NCBI GenBank assembly: GCA_003427395.1
Contig: BFEA01000166.1
Coordinates: 1,196,227-1,226,708 of the forward strand
DNA from: Chara braunii
Lineage: Eukaryota > Streptophyta > Charophyceae > Charales > Characeae
Direction of reading: 5' to 3'
DNA: 30,482 bases
The notes beneath the pieces were generated by a model. It worked only from the letters and a program-made list of their open reading frames with translations, was not told the origin of the DNA and searched no databases. The first letter of the stretch is position 1. Every line of letters begins with the position of its first letter. Shown piece after piece: positions 20,147 to 28,245 of this stretch. The position numbers and the translations under genes are program-made.

Positions 20147-21251
20147 ACCACTTGTACCTCTAGCCAGTGTTGGGAAATTACAAGTTTTAGCCTGTTTCCG
20201 ACGAATTCGGGGGTGGGACCCAGGGTCGGCAAGTCCCATAAATCTTAGTTTTCTCTTGCCCAAACGTCAAAGGAAAAGGGGAAAAAAATAAAAAAGCTTT
20301 CTGTACTGCAATGATGTCGGGCAGGGTAGTCTAGGAGGCCGTGCTCAGTCTTCCTCTACAGAATGCATCTTTACAGCAAAGACGGTCACATTCTTAAACT
20401 TGTTGTTTTCTTTTTTTTCTTTCTCGTTTGTTTGTTACGAGTTCCCTGCCAATGAGGCAGGGCGGAATCCATGATCTGCTCAAGTAGCTGGCGACTTTCA
20501 CCGCTTCGCGCCTAATTCACCGTCCACGTGCTCTTTACGCCTAGTCATTCCGAATAACACTTGCCCCCCCCGTCTTACCGCGGCTGCTGGCACGGAGTTA
20601 GCCAGGGCTTCTTCTTCGGTTTTTGTCATAATCTCACTACCGATGAAAGAGCTCTACAAGATAAATCGCCTTCTTCACTCACACGATATTGCTGGATCAG
20701 GCTTTCGCCCATTGTCCAAGATCCCCCACTGCTGCCTCCCCTACGAGTCCGGGCGGTGTCTCAGTCCCAGTGTGGGCGGTGTCTCAGTCCCAGTGTGGCT
20801 GATCATCCGACCAGCTAAGCATCATCGGCTTGGTCAGCCCTTTTTCCTCAGAGGATTGTAACCCTGATCACACTGGCACAGAGGAATGTATCCAGCCATT
20901 TTCACGGCCGAATCCGTGTTTCTGTTTTTTTTTCTTGTTTTGTGTTTCTGGAATCTGACAACCTGGCCACGGGCCTGAGATGCCCTCACTGAGGGCACAC
21001 TCACTCTACCACTTCCAAGAATGTATACAACTGCAATAACAGCCAGAGCTTTGTTTCCTTTTTCTTGTTTTCTTGTTTTCTTGTTTTCTTGTTTTGTGAG
21101 TTTCATGGCCGCAACTTTCCTTCTTTTTTTTTTTTTTTTGTTCTTCCCGTGAGAGTACCATAAAGAAAATGGAGTGGGACCCAGGCTCGGCAAAACTCAG
21201 AGCGCAGTGAAATTCAGGGTTGGCAAAAACAGGCTCGGAGGTACTAGTGGT
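20147..21251. mobile_element. TTAA-type element, copy J (1,105 bp), contains rRNA NUMT and duplicate ends
   Basis: Ends ACCACTTGTACCTC (20147-20160) and GAGGTACTAGTGGT (21238-21251) match 13/14 and are flanked by TTAA. Near each end, in the same orientation, lies GTGGGACCCAGG followed by TCGGCAA (20213-20232, 21174-21193). Between them are the mitochondrial rrnS piece (20470-20840) and a (TTTTCTTG)n stretch (about 21055-21095). Either one element captured or received the rRNA piece, or two related elements flank it. Confidence 0.65.
20470..20840 (-). pseudogene. rrn18: NUMT: mitochondrial small-subunit rRNA fragment
   Basis: Minus-strand reading gives AGCTGGTCGGATGATCAGCC, ACACTGGGACTGAGACAC, GGAGGCAGCAGTGGGG, ATCTTGGACAATGGGCGAAA, TCCAGCAATATCGTGTGAG, TAACTCCGTGCCAGCAGCCG and AAGTGTTATTCGGAATGACT. 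This is the 16S region around helices 12-22. The GGGGGGGCAAGTGTT block and the alphaproteobacterial-type CAATGGGCGAAAGCCTGATC indicate plant mitochondrial rather than plastid origin. A 23-bp tandem duplication (20751-20773 and 20774-20796) interrupts the helix, and the 3' part after about 20520 is diverged. It is a dead nuclear copy lying between the two ends of a TTAA element (20147-21251). Confidence 0.88.
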
Positions 21252-21353
21252 TTAAATGGGGGTATCTCCTTACGTGATTGCACTCATCTGATACCCTCAG
21301 GAGTCAGGATTTTTGAACTTGTGATCTATTATTTGAAAGAAACAGTCGCATGT

Positions 21354-21432
21354 GTCCTTCGGGACATCTGTTAAGAGTAGAACGATACACAGACGATTTG
21401 CACTGCCTCTTGCGAAAGGACGACATGCTTTG
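21354..21432 (+). pseudogene. U6: U6 snRNA retrocopy, 3' truncated, A-rich flank
   Basis: GTCCTTCGGGACATCTGTTA, AGAACGATACACAGACGATT and TTGCGAAAGGACGACATGC match the U6 5' two-thirds with small indels; the ACAGAG box reads ACACAGAC. Homology stops at GACATGC and an A-rich stretch (21437-21456) follows after 8 nt. This is the third U6 copy in 16 kb, all on the + strand. Confidence 0.82.
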
Positions 21433-21456
21433 GCAGCAAAAAAAAAGGGAAAAAAA

Positions 21457-21969
21457 GAATGGCTTACGTGTATAGCGCTGTATACCATTTGCCACATGGG
21501 CTAAGTTAAGTGAGAAGTAATTTCCCTACACTTATAAAAATCGGTAACGTGAGAAATCTCCAATCCGGGCCATCCAGGCTCTACCGGCCTGACGGTTTGG
21601 ATTGTCACCCAATCTTGAGAGAGAGAGAGAGAGAGAGACCATGACAACGCTGACTGATGGAAATGAGGATGAAGATGAAGGATATTTGCGAGGACAAGGT
21701 AAGATGATATTGACATCGGGAAAGGGGTCTGGAACAGGCTATGGTGGTTTTGTTTTTCTTTCCTGCTGACTCTGATCGCGTAAGGGGGACGAAGCGACAT
21801 GAAGGGGAGGACGAGGAAGAGGAGGGGGAGGGTGACGTTAGGGAAGGAGAGAGGGCTAGGGGGAAGTTGGGGTGGGGTTTTGTGGGTTGGAGGCACGATT
21901 TCGTTTTTCGTTTTCCTGTGTTTTTTTTTTCGGTTTGTGTTTGTGTTTGTGTAAATGTGTGTGTGTGTG

Positions 21970-22030
<61 letters not shown>

Positions 22031-22459
22031 ATCCGTCGGTTGCCTCCAGATTTTCTGCATCAACTGTCGCGTTTGTTTTTGCGAGCGAGCTGCAACAGGT
22101 CATCTGGTATATATAAAAGGCGTAACTACAGCGCAGTCACGTTTTCAGTTCTAAATCCACTTCAGGCATCTCTCGAATACAACACATCCCCACCCAACCC
22201 TAGAGTTGGGTTGGATACATTCACAGATCTCCTCGCTTTGGAGTAGAATTCGCGAAACCGTGACTGAAATGCATTGAAAACTGAAAACCTTTACTGAACC
22301 CAAGCTTTCCCTTTATAAAAAGCAACCAGGTTGAAGTTCCAGGAAACCCGCAGCGCATGTGGATGAATGGTACAGACATGTAATCGGCCGATAAATAATC
22401 ACCTTTATAAAATTAGGAAAAAAAGGTTTCACAGAAAGTACAAAAATGCAAATGTGTTA
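21457..22459. other. Intergenic; microsatellites only
   Basis: Apart from the GA and GT tracts, no repeat or coding motif was recognised. Frames of up to 200 codons on the minus strand consist mainly of Ser-Leu repeats from the GA tracts. Confidence 0.5.
21957..22025. repeat. (GT)n-(GA)n microsatellite
   Basis: GT run 21957-21971 followed by GA dinucleotides to 22025. A separate GA run is at 21617-21637. TATATATAAAAGGC at 22110 resembles a TATA box but no gene follows. Confidence 0.95.
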
Positions 22460-23510
22460 CGACCCTGGCCAATTTCGAAGTACACATTCATCAGATAGTA
22501 CAATGTCGTCCAATTGCAAAAGAAATGAATGAACTTGAGAGGAGAGAGAGGGTAAGAGGAGGAAGAAGAAGAAAGAAAGAAGAAGAAGATGTGCACCAGC
22601 ATAGACAAATGATAATGGTCTTCGTCTTCGCCAAATACTCTCCTCTTCCTCGTCTCCTCCGCCCTTATTCACAAAAGAAATAATAATACAATGTTGAATG
22701 GCTGAACCAGAATCAATGTCTGAATCCCTCTTCTACTGCAGCTATCACTTGTGGTCCACCATAGCCATGGCCGCCTCTCTCACTCTTCATTATCATAGGC
22801 CGAGGCTATGGCGGACTACTAGGTCTTGGCCTGATGTCCGAAGGACAACCCAAAGCAGATATGGCTGCTCTAGCTCAGGCTGCCATGCGTGACTCTGTGG
22901 CTCTGCCCCCAACGGGGACCTTCCTGCTGCAGCGCCCACCAAGGTGATGGATGCTACCATAGCCAGGTAAGTACCTCTGGCGCTCCCCCCCCTTCCTCCT
23001 GGTCTTCTTCCTCCTCCGTGTCCTTGCTGCTTCCCCAGCAGTGGTGCTCCAGCCAGCGCTCCAACCAGTGTGTCGCCAAACTTGCACACCGACAATGAGG
23101 CTGCGCTCTTCGCCCAGCCGGGAGATATAGCGGCCTGCTTGCCTCTTGGGGGGTGACTTTCAGGCCGCTCGTCATTGCAGATTCTGATATTGCCCGTACA
23201 GGCCCTAGAGTCAGACTGGTTGGACTGGTACTCACCTAGACCTAGCCTACAACTACTGGGCCTCTAAAAATGCCAACTTTGTCTTCTTCTGCTCGGCCTC
23301 CAGTACCCGGCACATCTACCTCTTCAGGGTGTGGTACGGGCCTACCTGCCACTTGAGTGTTTCCCCGCTGCTTCAAGTGTTGCGGGCCTCTTCCCCCGCC
23401 ACTTGAGTATTTTCCCCGCTGTAATCCTCAATGTCACGGCCACAGGTAAGTACTGGCCCTGAGGGCCCAACAAACGAACAAGTGCCGTTGCGGGTCACAC
23501 CCACATACTC
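22460..23510 (+). repeat. Long diverged repeat, copy 1
   Basis: Blocks in order: CGACCCTGGCCAA, GAAATGAATGAACTTGAGAG, a purine-rich (GAA)n run, a CT-rich block, GCCCTAGAGTCAGACTGGTT, TTGTCTTCTTCTGC, CACGGCCACAGGTAA, GCCCTGAGGGCC and GCGGGTCACACC. The same order recurs at 24733-25300 with a shorter middle. Unique to this copy is an open stretch around 22785-22925 (GRGYGGLLGLGLMSEGQP..) that I do not recognise. Nature unknown: retroelement remnant or duplicated host DNA. Confidence 0.65.
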
Positions 23511-23677
23511 AAGCCAACAAGCACACTCGGACAGACATGCAGACCAGCAATCACACACACACACAGACTTAGAGAACTTAGTAGCAAGCGGGATATTGGA
23601 ATGGAGAGTTGAAAACGCGAGCAAGAGCACAGGGACGTCGTCCCGCTAGCGGGGCCAAATTTCCTCGACTCCTGAAT

Positions 23678-23758
23678 CTGGACGTGTTTGTGGAGATGTG
23701 CAGAGAATGGCGTCGAGTTTGAGTTTTCTCAACAGCACATCTCCACAAACACGTCCAG
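23678..23758. repeat. Perfect 24-bp inverted repeat (hairpin, 33-nt loop)
   Basis: Arms CTGGACGTGTTTGTGGAGAT+GTGC (23678-23701) and its exact reverse complement (23735-23758). It could be a young foldback, a small-RNA precursor or part of a larger element with the tRNA-like box nearby. No target duplication was seen. Confidence 0.85.
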
Positions 23759-23789
23759 TTTTCGCAGATCGAGGTCGGAATGGCTTCAG

Positions 23790-23872
23790 CCCATACCTCG
23801 GGGGAAAAACAGGATTTGAACCTGCGAGGGCCACGACTCAGTGCTGCTAGCGGTACAAGGCCCCAGAAAAAG
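23790..23872 (-). other. tRNA-like / SINE head with Pol III box B
   Basis: The minus strand has GCAGGTTCAAATCCTGT, a T-arm with a five-pair stem and exact box B GGTTCAAATCC (23812-23822), followed by a C-rich acceptor-like end CCCCCGAG. TAGCAGCACTGAG upstream is a poor box A. No complete cloverleaf can be drawn, so it is a decayed tRNA or tRNA-derived SINE head. GCTAGCGG occurs here and at 23645. Confidence 0.45.
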
Positions 23873-24140
23873 CCAAAGGGAAAGTCGAGTGGAGGGGGAA
23901 AGAGAGAAAGTTGCAAGTGCAAAGAGAGAGCCAACTGAAGAAAGGAGAGCGGCAATGACAGCCGAAAGAGAAGTGAGAGGAAAAGCCGAAAAGAAGTGGG
24001 AGAACAAGGAAGGAGGAGGATGTCAGAAGAGGAGAGCAGAGCGAACAGGAAAAGAAGAGGCGAAGGAAGATGGATGACACAATGGAACGAGTGGGAGAAG
24101 ACCGAGGAGAGGAAAGGGAAAAGGGGTGAGGACAAGGGGG

Positions 24141-24420
24141 TGAGCAAGGGCCTTTTTCTGGCTTTTCTGTAAATGACAACAAGGAAGGGGGAAGGGAAGG
24201 GCAAGGGCCTTTTTTTCTGGTTTTGTTCAAGTGACAGCAAGGAAGGGGAAAGGGAACAGGCGTGGGCAAGGGCCTTTTTCTGGCTTTCTTATTTTTTTTT
24301 TAAGTGACAACGAGGAAGGGTAAAGGGAACAGGGTTGAGAACAATGGTGGGCAAGGGCCTTTTTCTGGCTTCTTTTTTTTTTTTTTTTTTAGTGACAACG
24401 AGGAAGGGTAAAGGGAAGGG
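24141..24420 (+). repeat. Tandem array of four units of about 60-85 bp
   Basis: The unit is GGGCAAGGGCCTTTTTCTGG, a T run of varying length, then AAGTGACAACGAGGAAGGG and AAAGGGAA. Length differences come mainly from the T runs. It lies 170 bases upstream of the first GAUT exon seen. Confidence 0.9.
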
Positions 24421-24594
24421 ACCACCGTCAGCGGTGTCAGGGTTGTTCTGTGAGCACTCTCTATTGCCTCATCGTCCTCTTCTTTTCGAAAACAATCTGC
24501 AGCTGGGGTTGGAGGAGGGGAAAACACAAATTGTTTGCAGCAATGAGGTGCCGATCATTTCTTGTTCTCTAAACTCTTTTTCTGAATGTGACAG

Positions 24595-24717
24595 GATCCT
24601 GAAATTCCGCGCCGACCACCAACTGAGGACATACCGGAGACATACGAGAAGTTAGTGCGAGAGACGGCAGCATATGGTTATAACACAGAAACAATCATAG
24701 CAAAACTGAAAGCCATG
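24595..24717 (+). CDS. GAUT: GAUT-like galacturonosyltransferase, internal exon (41 codons)
   Basis: Seen: a 123-nt open stretch bounded by ...tgtgacag and gtaaga, read in phase 0, begins DPEIPRRPP and ends IIAKLKAM. It is too short for a usual ORF cut-off. Known: GAUT12-15 proteins carry, just before the catalytic domain, a helical stem segment of the form DIPxT...(about 25 residues)...KLKxM followed by 20 residues ending in YRH or FRH. Here DIPET to KLKAM is 30 residues and the next exon supplies exactly 20 residues ending LFRH, so the join keeps the family spacing. Role: part of the lumenal stem between the membrane anchor and the GT8 domain. The upstream exon(s) with the signal anchor were not recognised. 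The following intron is 2,853 bp and full of repeats. Inference: an expressed exon, because the frame, both splice sites and the spacing all agree. Confidence 0.75.
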
Positions 24718-24732
24718 GTAAGATACATCTGT

Positions 24733-25300
24733 TATGATCCTGACTAACTTGAAGTGCAATAACTCGACCAAAGACTGACGACGCCGTTCATTCGCAACTG
24801 AAATGAAAGAACTTGGAAAGAGAAATGGACAAAGGAAGAAAGAAGAAATACGAATGAGAGAAGAAGAAGAAGAAGAAGAAGAACACCAGCAAAGACCAAT
24901 GTCAATCCCCCTTCATCCCGCTGCCATCTCCAACCTCCTCTTACTCTCCCAACCTCCCAAGCTACCGGTACCTTCCTCCTTTCTGAGGGAAACATCATTG
25001 TTGTCTGACATCCTTTTTGCAGGCCATACACTCAGACTACTGGACTGGTACCCGTAGACCCTAAGCCTACCAGACTCTAAATTTCCTTCGGCCTCTAAAG
25101 GTACTAAGCACTACTGACTTTTTGTCTTCTTCTGCCTACCTACCTGCTACATGAGTGTTTCCTTCCTAAGCGGCCCTAGCCTACCTCTAAGTTCCCCCTG
25201 CGTCTCCGCAAAAACACAGCCACAGGTAATGACCAGGCCCGAGGGCCTTTCTAGCATACAAGTACCCTGGCGGGTCGCACACCCCATGAAACACTCTGGC
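24733..25300 (+). repeat. Long diverged repeat, copy 2 (inside GAUT intron 1)
   Basis: TGATCCTGACTAACTTGAAG, GAAATGAAAGAACTTGGAAA, (GAA)n, GGCC..ACTCAGACTACTGGACTGG, TTTTGTCTTCTTCTGC, CACAGCCACAGGTAATGACC, GCCCGAGGGCC and GCGGGTCGCACACC follow the order of copy 1. It starts 16 bases after the exon, so it is wholly intronic. Purine-rich coding-like frames in it are not shared with GAUT. Confidence 0.65.
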
Positions 25301-25718
25301 ACAATCGGAACATTATTGTCATTTATTCGGGTGCTATGCATGCGGAAGGGCTGATTCTTTTTCTAAATCAAAAGGCAGTGACACTAGATGCATTTGCCGG
25401 GAGAACCCGGAGGAGATCAATTTGATCTGGCGACTGGATCCTGCTTTTCAGGCCACACTGGTCCTTGTAATCTACAGTACCAAAGGAGAAGAACATCAGG
25501 CATGTGCAAAGTAGCAAGTGATGATTTTTTTCGGTGTGTGAGCCTTGCTGGATTGCTCGACAAATGAGTCAAGAGGCGTGTGTATCTTCACCTAGAAGGC
25601 TAGAAGGTGGAAACTTGTACAGCGTTTTTTAGCCTTTTTCACATTCACCCACTGGTGGAGCTGGATCCTGTACTCTGATTGTTGTTGCTTGCGTTTGGTG
25701 CTGTCACCTGTGTATCAG

Positions 25719-25819
25719 GCTACCATCTTCACCTAAATAGAACGCCCGGTCATTGGGCCAGCTTCCAGTCTAGATGTAGGGATAATTATTGGGCGTTCTA
25801 TTCATGTGAAGGCGGTACC
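25719..25819. mobile_element. Short inverted-repeat element, family 2 (101 bp)
   Basis: GCTACCATCTTCACC plus TAAATAGAACGCCC on the left pairs with the right end (reverse complement GGTACCGCCTTCAC plus ATGAATAGAACGCCC), about 24 of 29 matching. The centre GGGCCAGCTTCCAGTC..AGATG..ATAATTA recurs at 29667-29703. It lies in GAUT intron 1. Confidence 0.75.
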
Positions 25820-25863
25820 AGTCATGCACGCCTGCAGTAATGACTATTCTTAGTATCTGTACT

Positions 25864-25865
<2 letters not shown>

Positions 25866-25924
<59 letters not shown>
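25866..25924. repeat. (GA)n microsatellite in GAUT intron 1
   Basis: About 29 uninterrupted GA dinucleotides. Confidence 0.97.
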
Positions 25925-25926
<2 letters not shown>

Positions 25927-26515
25927 CCTGCACACTTGCAAGACCTTGTATTACAATGGTGGTGTTGGATTTGTTGTTGTCAGTTGTCTATGAGGTCCAG
26001 CACTCGTGCACACCTTCAGCTACAGAAGTACACAATGAATCAGGCCCAAGCGTCACTGCCCCGCCCAAGTAAAAACATTCCAATTCTTTTGTTACCTAGT
26101 GAGAACGTTATGTGTGCAAAGCACCAGAGGTAGTATCTTGTCACGGGCAGAGAAAAAGGGTACTTGTGCAATGGTTTGTGTTGATGATGCATGTGTGCCG
26201 TTAATAGCGTTATGGGCTTCCAGGAATGGCATTCGATATAGTTTGCAGCTTGCCAGAATTGGACAGTCTACTATTGCAGGTTGCCAGAACTGGAAAGTCG
26301 TGATGCCAACGCATCACTATGTGGGAGTGGTTTCATATATTCATAGAGGTATGTGTGTGTGACACTGTTTGCGATAGTATGTGTTTGTGACAGTGATAAT
26401 ATGTTTCTGTGACACTGTTTGTGGTTGGTGTCAATTGCTTATCACAAGTCGTATATGAGCTAATTGTTTTTGCTAGTAGTTTAACTGTACAAGTCATTTG
26501 AGCTCATTGTTCTTG

Positions 26516-26682
26516 CTACCGTCTTCCCCCGAACATAACGCATATGTGCTGTATTCGAGTTTGCGAAAAACATCGATGACTGGAATAGAACGCATGTGTT
26601 CTATTCAAATAGACAGCAACCTATGAGTTGTATTCGTTCACAACACATGCGTTATGTTCGGGGGAGGACGACAGGACGGTAG
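26516..26682. mobile_element. Short inverted-repeat element, family 2 (167 bp)
   Basis: CTACCGTCTTCCCCCGAACA, TAACGCAT on the left pairs with ATGCGTTA, TGTTCGGGGGAGGACG..GACGGTAG on the right; the right arm has a 4-6 nt insertion. Inside, GAATAGAACGCATGTGTTCTATT is a further palindrome. The ends resemble those of the 25.7-kb element, so both are placed in one family. It lies in GAUT intron 1. Confidence 0.8.
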
Positions 26683-26762
26683 TAGTATATTCTGAGCGTC
26701 TGCGGCTCGAATGTCTGTGAAATTGGAAATGCATTTCATTTAAATTTTCATTAGTAATTTGC

Positions 26763-26794
<32 letters not shown>

Positions 26795-27289
26795 AATTTT
26801 CATGCCAAAGAACGGTTGGGAAAATCATGACGGGTGCATAGCTTGGCATACTGAGAATTTTTATTGACATTTTGTAATTTTGAATTTTAAATTTTCTTTT
26901 TTCGAATTTTAATATTTTTTTATTGACATTTTGTAATATCTTGAATTTTCTTCTTCTTTTCTTTTTTCTTTTTTATTTTTAATGGGTGGTCAATTTTCAA
27001 ATTGATTGAGAGACTGTGCACAGCGCGTAGACTGGCATGTACTGGGATGATGCTCTCATCAAACGTTTTTATTTTTGTTAATTCTATTCTAATGCTCGTT
27101 GGACGTTCTTAACGGACATCTGGTTGTTGGTTTGTTCTGTTTTATGTGCGGAGGGGCGGGTGAGAGGGGGCGCATGTTTGTTGGTCTGAGATGTGATTTG
27201 ATGGGTGGGAGGAGGAGGTGGGGGGTGGGAAGAGGATAGAAAGGATGGATTGGGTGTCTTTGTGTTCCGAGTGGGTGTGAACGGATGTG

Positions 27290-27567
27290 AGACAGGGGTG
27301 CACTTAGCAGGGGGATGGGAGTGCGGGTTGGGTGGTGTGTCTGGGCAGAGGGAAATGNGTGGCGAGTTGCGGGTTTCAATTGTGNGATNCTTGTGTGTCG
27401 GACAGGGGTGCAGTTAGCAGGGGGATGGGAGTGCGGGTTGGGTGGTGTGTCTGGGCAGTGGGAAATGTGTTGGCGATTCGCGGGTTTTGGTCTTGGGTGA
27501 TGTGTGTTGGGAGTGGGAAATGTGTGGCGGTTTGCGGGTTTCAATTGTGTGATACTTGTGTGTGGGT
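27290..27567 (+). repeat. 110-bp G/T-rich tandem duplication at a splice acceptor
   Basis: GACAGGGGTGCACTTAGCAG..GGATGGGAGTGCGGGTTGGG occurs at 27291 and 27400. The segment GCGGGTTTCAATTGTG..ATACTTGTGTGTG is at 27368 and again at 27534, directly before the exon. Three N bases (27358, 27385, 27389) show uncertain sequence. Confidence 0.88.
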
Positions 27568-27570
27568 AAG

Positions 27571-28179
27571 GTTCAAGTTCAGGAGGAGAAGATGCATGTG
27601 GCAATGTTGCAGAGAGCATTGTTTCGACACATCGCATCCGTTAGTGTGCCGAAGGGCATCCACTGCCTTTCGCTGCATCTAGCAGCAGAGTATGCGAGCA
27701 ACCCACGTGCGCAGCGGCCTCTGCCTTCTGAAGATAAAGCCTGGCGGCTAGTAGATAATCGTTTCCATCACATAGTATTGATAACGGATAACGTGCTCGC
27801 TGCATCTGTCGTGGTGAAGTCGACAGTAAACAGCACAGCAGATTCCTCACGACTCGTCTTCCATATCATCACAGACGACATGACGTACGCGGCAATGCAC
27901 GCGTGGTTTGCATTGTACGACATTGGCGATGTGACTGTGGAGGTCATGGGCATGCATCAGATTGTCAAAGCGGCTGGGCAGTCGGGCCTCTCCTGGCACG
28001 AAGACAAGGTCCTCGACGCGTTTGAAAGGGCACCGCAGTCTGTCGAAAACCATCTGTATGGAGCTCAGAACGCCGACTTTGAGAAATGGGACTCGCCAAT
28101 GGTGGAGGCAGCACGGATGCAGGCCAAGAATCCACGATACGTGTCGTGGATGAACTATTTGAGGATGTGCCTACCAGAG
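27571..28179 (+). CDS. GAUT: GAUT-like galacturonosyltransferase, first GT8-domain exon (203 codons)
   Basis: Known: GAUTs are type II Golgi glycosyltransferases (CAZy GT8) that use UDP-galacturonate in pectin, and for GAUT12 xylan-associated, synthesis. Seen: 203 codons without a stop. Residues 1-24 form a helix ([14 protein letters not shown]). The family hallmark [11 protein letters not shown] is at 25-35, [19 protein letters not shown] at 64-82 (nucleotide-binding strand and helix), VFHIITD at 96-102, MHAWFAL at 109-115, and [14 protein letters not shown] at 190-203. The exon ends in gag before gtaacaag. The start is set at gttcaag because this phase-0 AG acceptor restores the 20-residue spacing to the previous exon; an AG 12 nt downstream is the alternative and would drop VQVQ. 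The acceptor lies in G/T-rich tandem-repeat DNA without a good pyrimidine tract. Subfamily beyond the GAUT12-15 group is not assigned. Confidence 0.92.
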
Positions 28180-28245
28180 GTAACAAGCAAACCAATCTTC
28201 GCATTCCCCGTGACGATGAACATGCATTCTTTTTCTTCGTTTCCT

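Larger units (their letters stand above)
24718..27570 (+). other. GAUT intron 1 (2,853 bp), repeat-filled
   Basis: The intron runs from gtaaga to ggtaag. It holds the second copy of a diverged long repeat (about 24733-25300), a 101-bp inverted-repeat element (25719-25819), a (GA)n tract (25866-25924), a 167-bp inverted-repeat element (26516-26682), a poly-T run (26764-26791), AT-rich DNA (26800-27100) and a 110-bp tandem duplication (27290-27567) touching the acceptor. No coding homology was seen inside apart from short frames in the long repeat. Confidence 0.7.

Noticed and set aside
20561-20861. Frames over the rRNA fragment
   Set aside because: They lie antisense to the mitochondrial rRNA pseudogene, which explains the sequence.
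22105-22130. TATA-box promoter (TATATATAAAAGG)
   Set aside because: A good match by itself, but no gene, transcript-like frame or other promoter element follows.
21501-22154. Long frames on both strands around the GA/GT tracts
   Set aside because: Low-complexity translation, no conserved motif.
23790-23872. Functional tRNA gene on the minus strand
   Set aside because: Only the T-arm/box B is good; acceptor 5' half, D-arm and anticodon arm do not fold.
23578-24269. 220- and 140-codon frames on the minus strand
   Set aside because: Composition follows the purine-rich strand (Ser, Leu, Phe, Pro runs); overlaps the tRNA-like box, hairpin and tandem array.
26764-26791. Poly-T as a reverse-strand retrotransposon tail
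   Set aside because: No retroelement body or target duplication was recognised on either side; it is a simple homopolymer.
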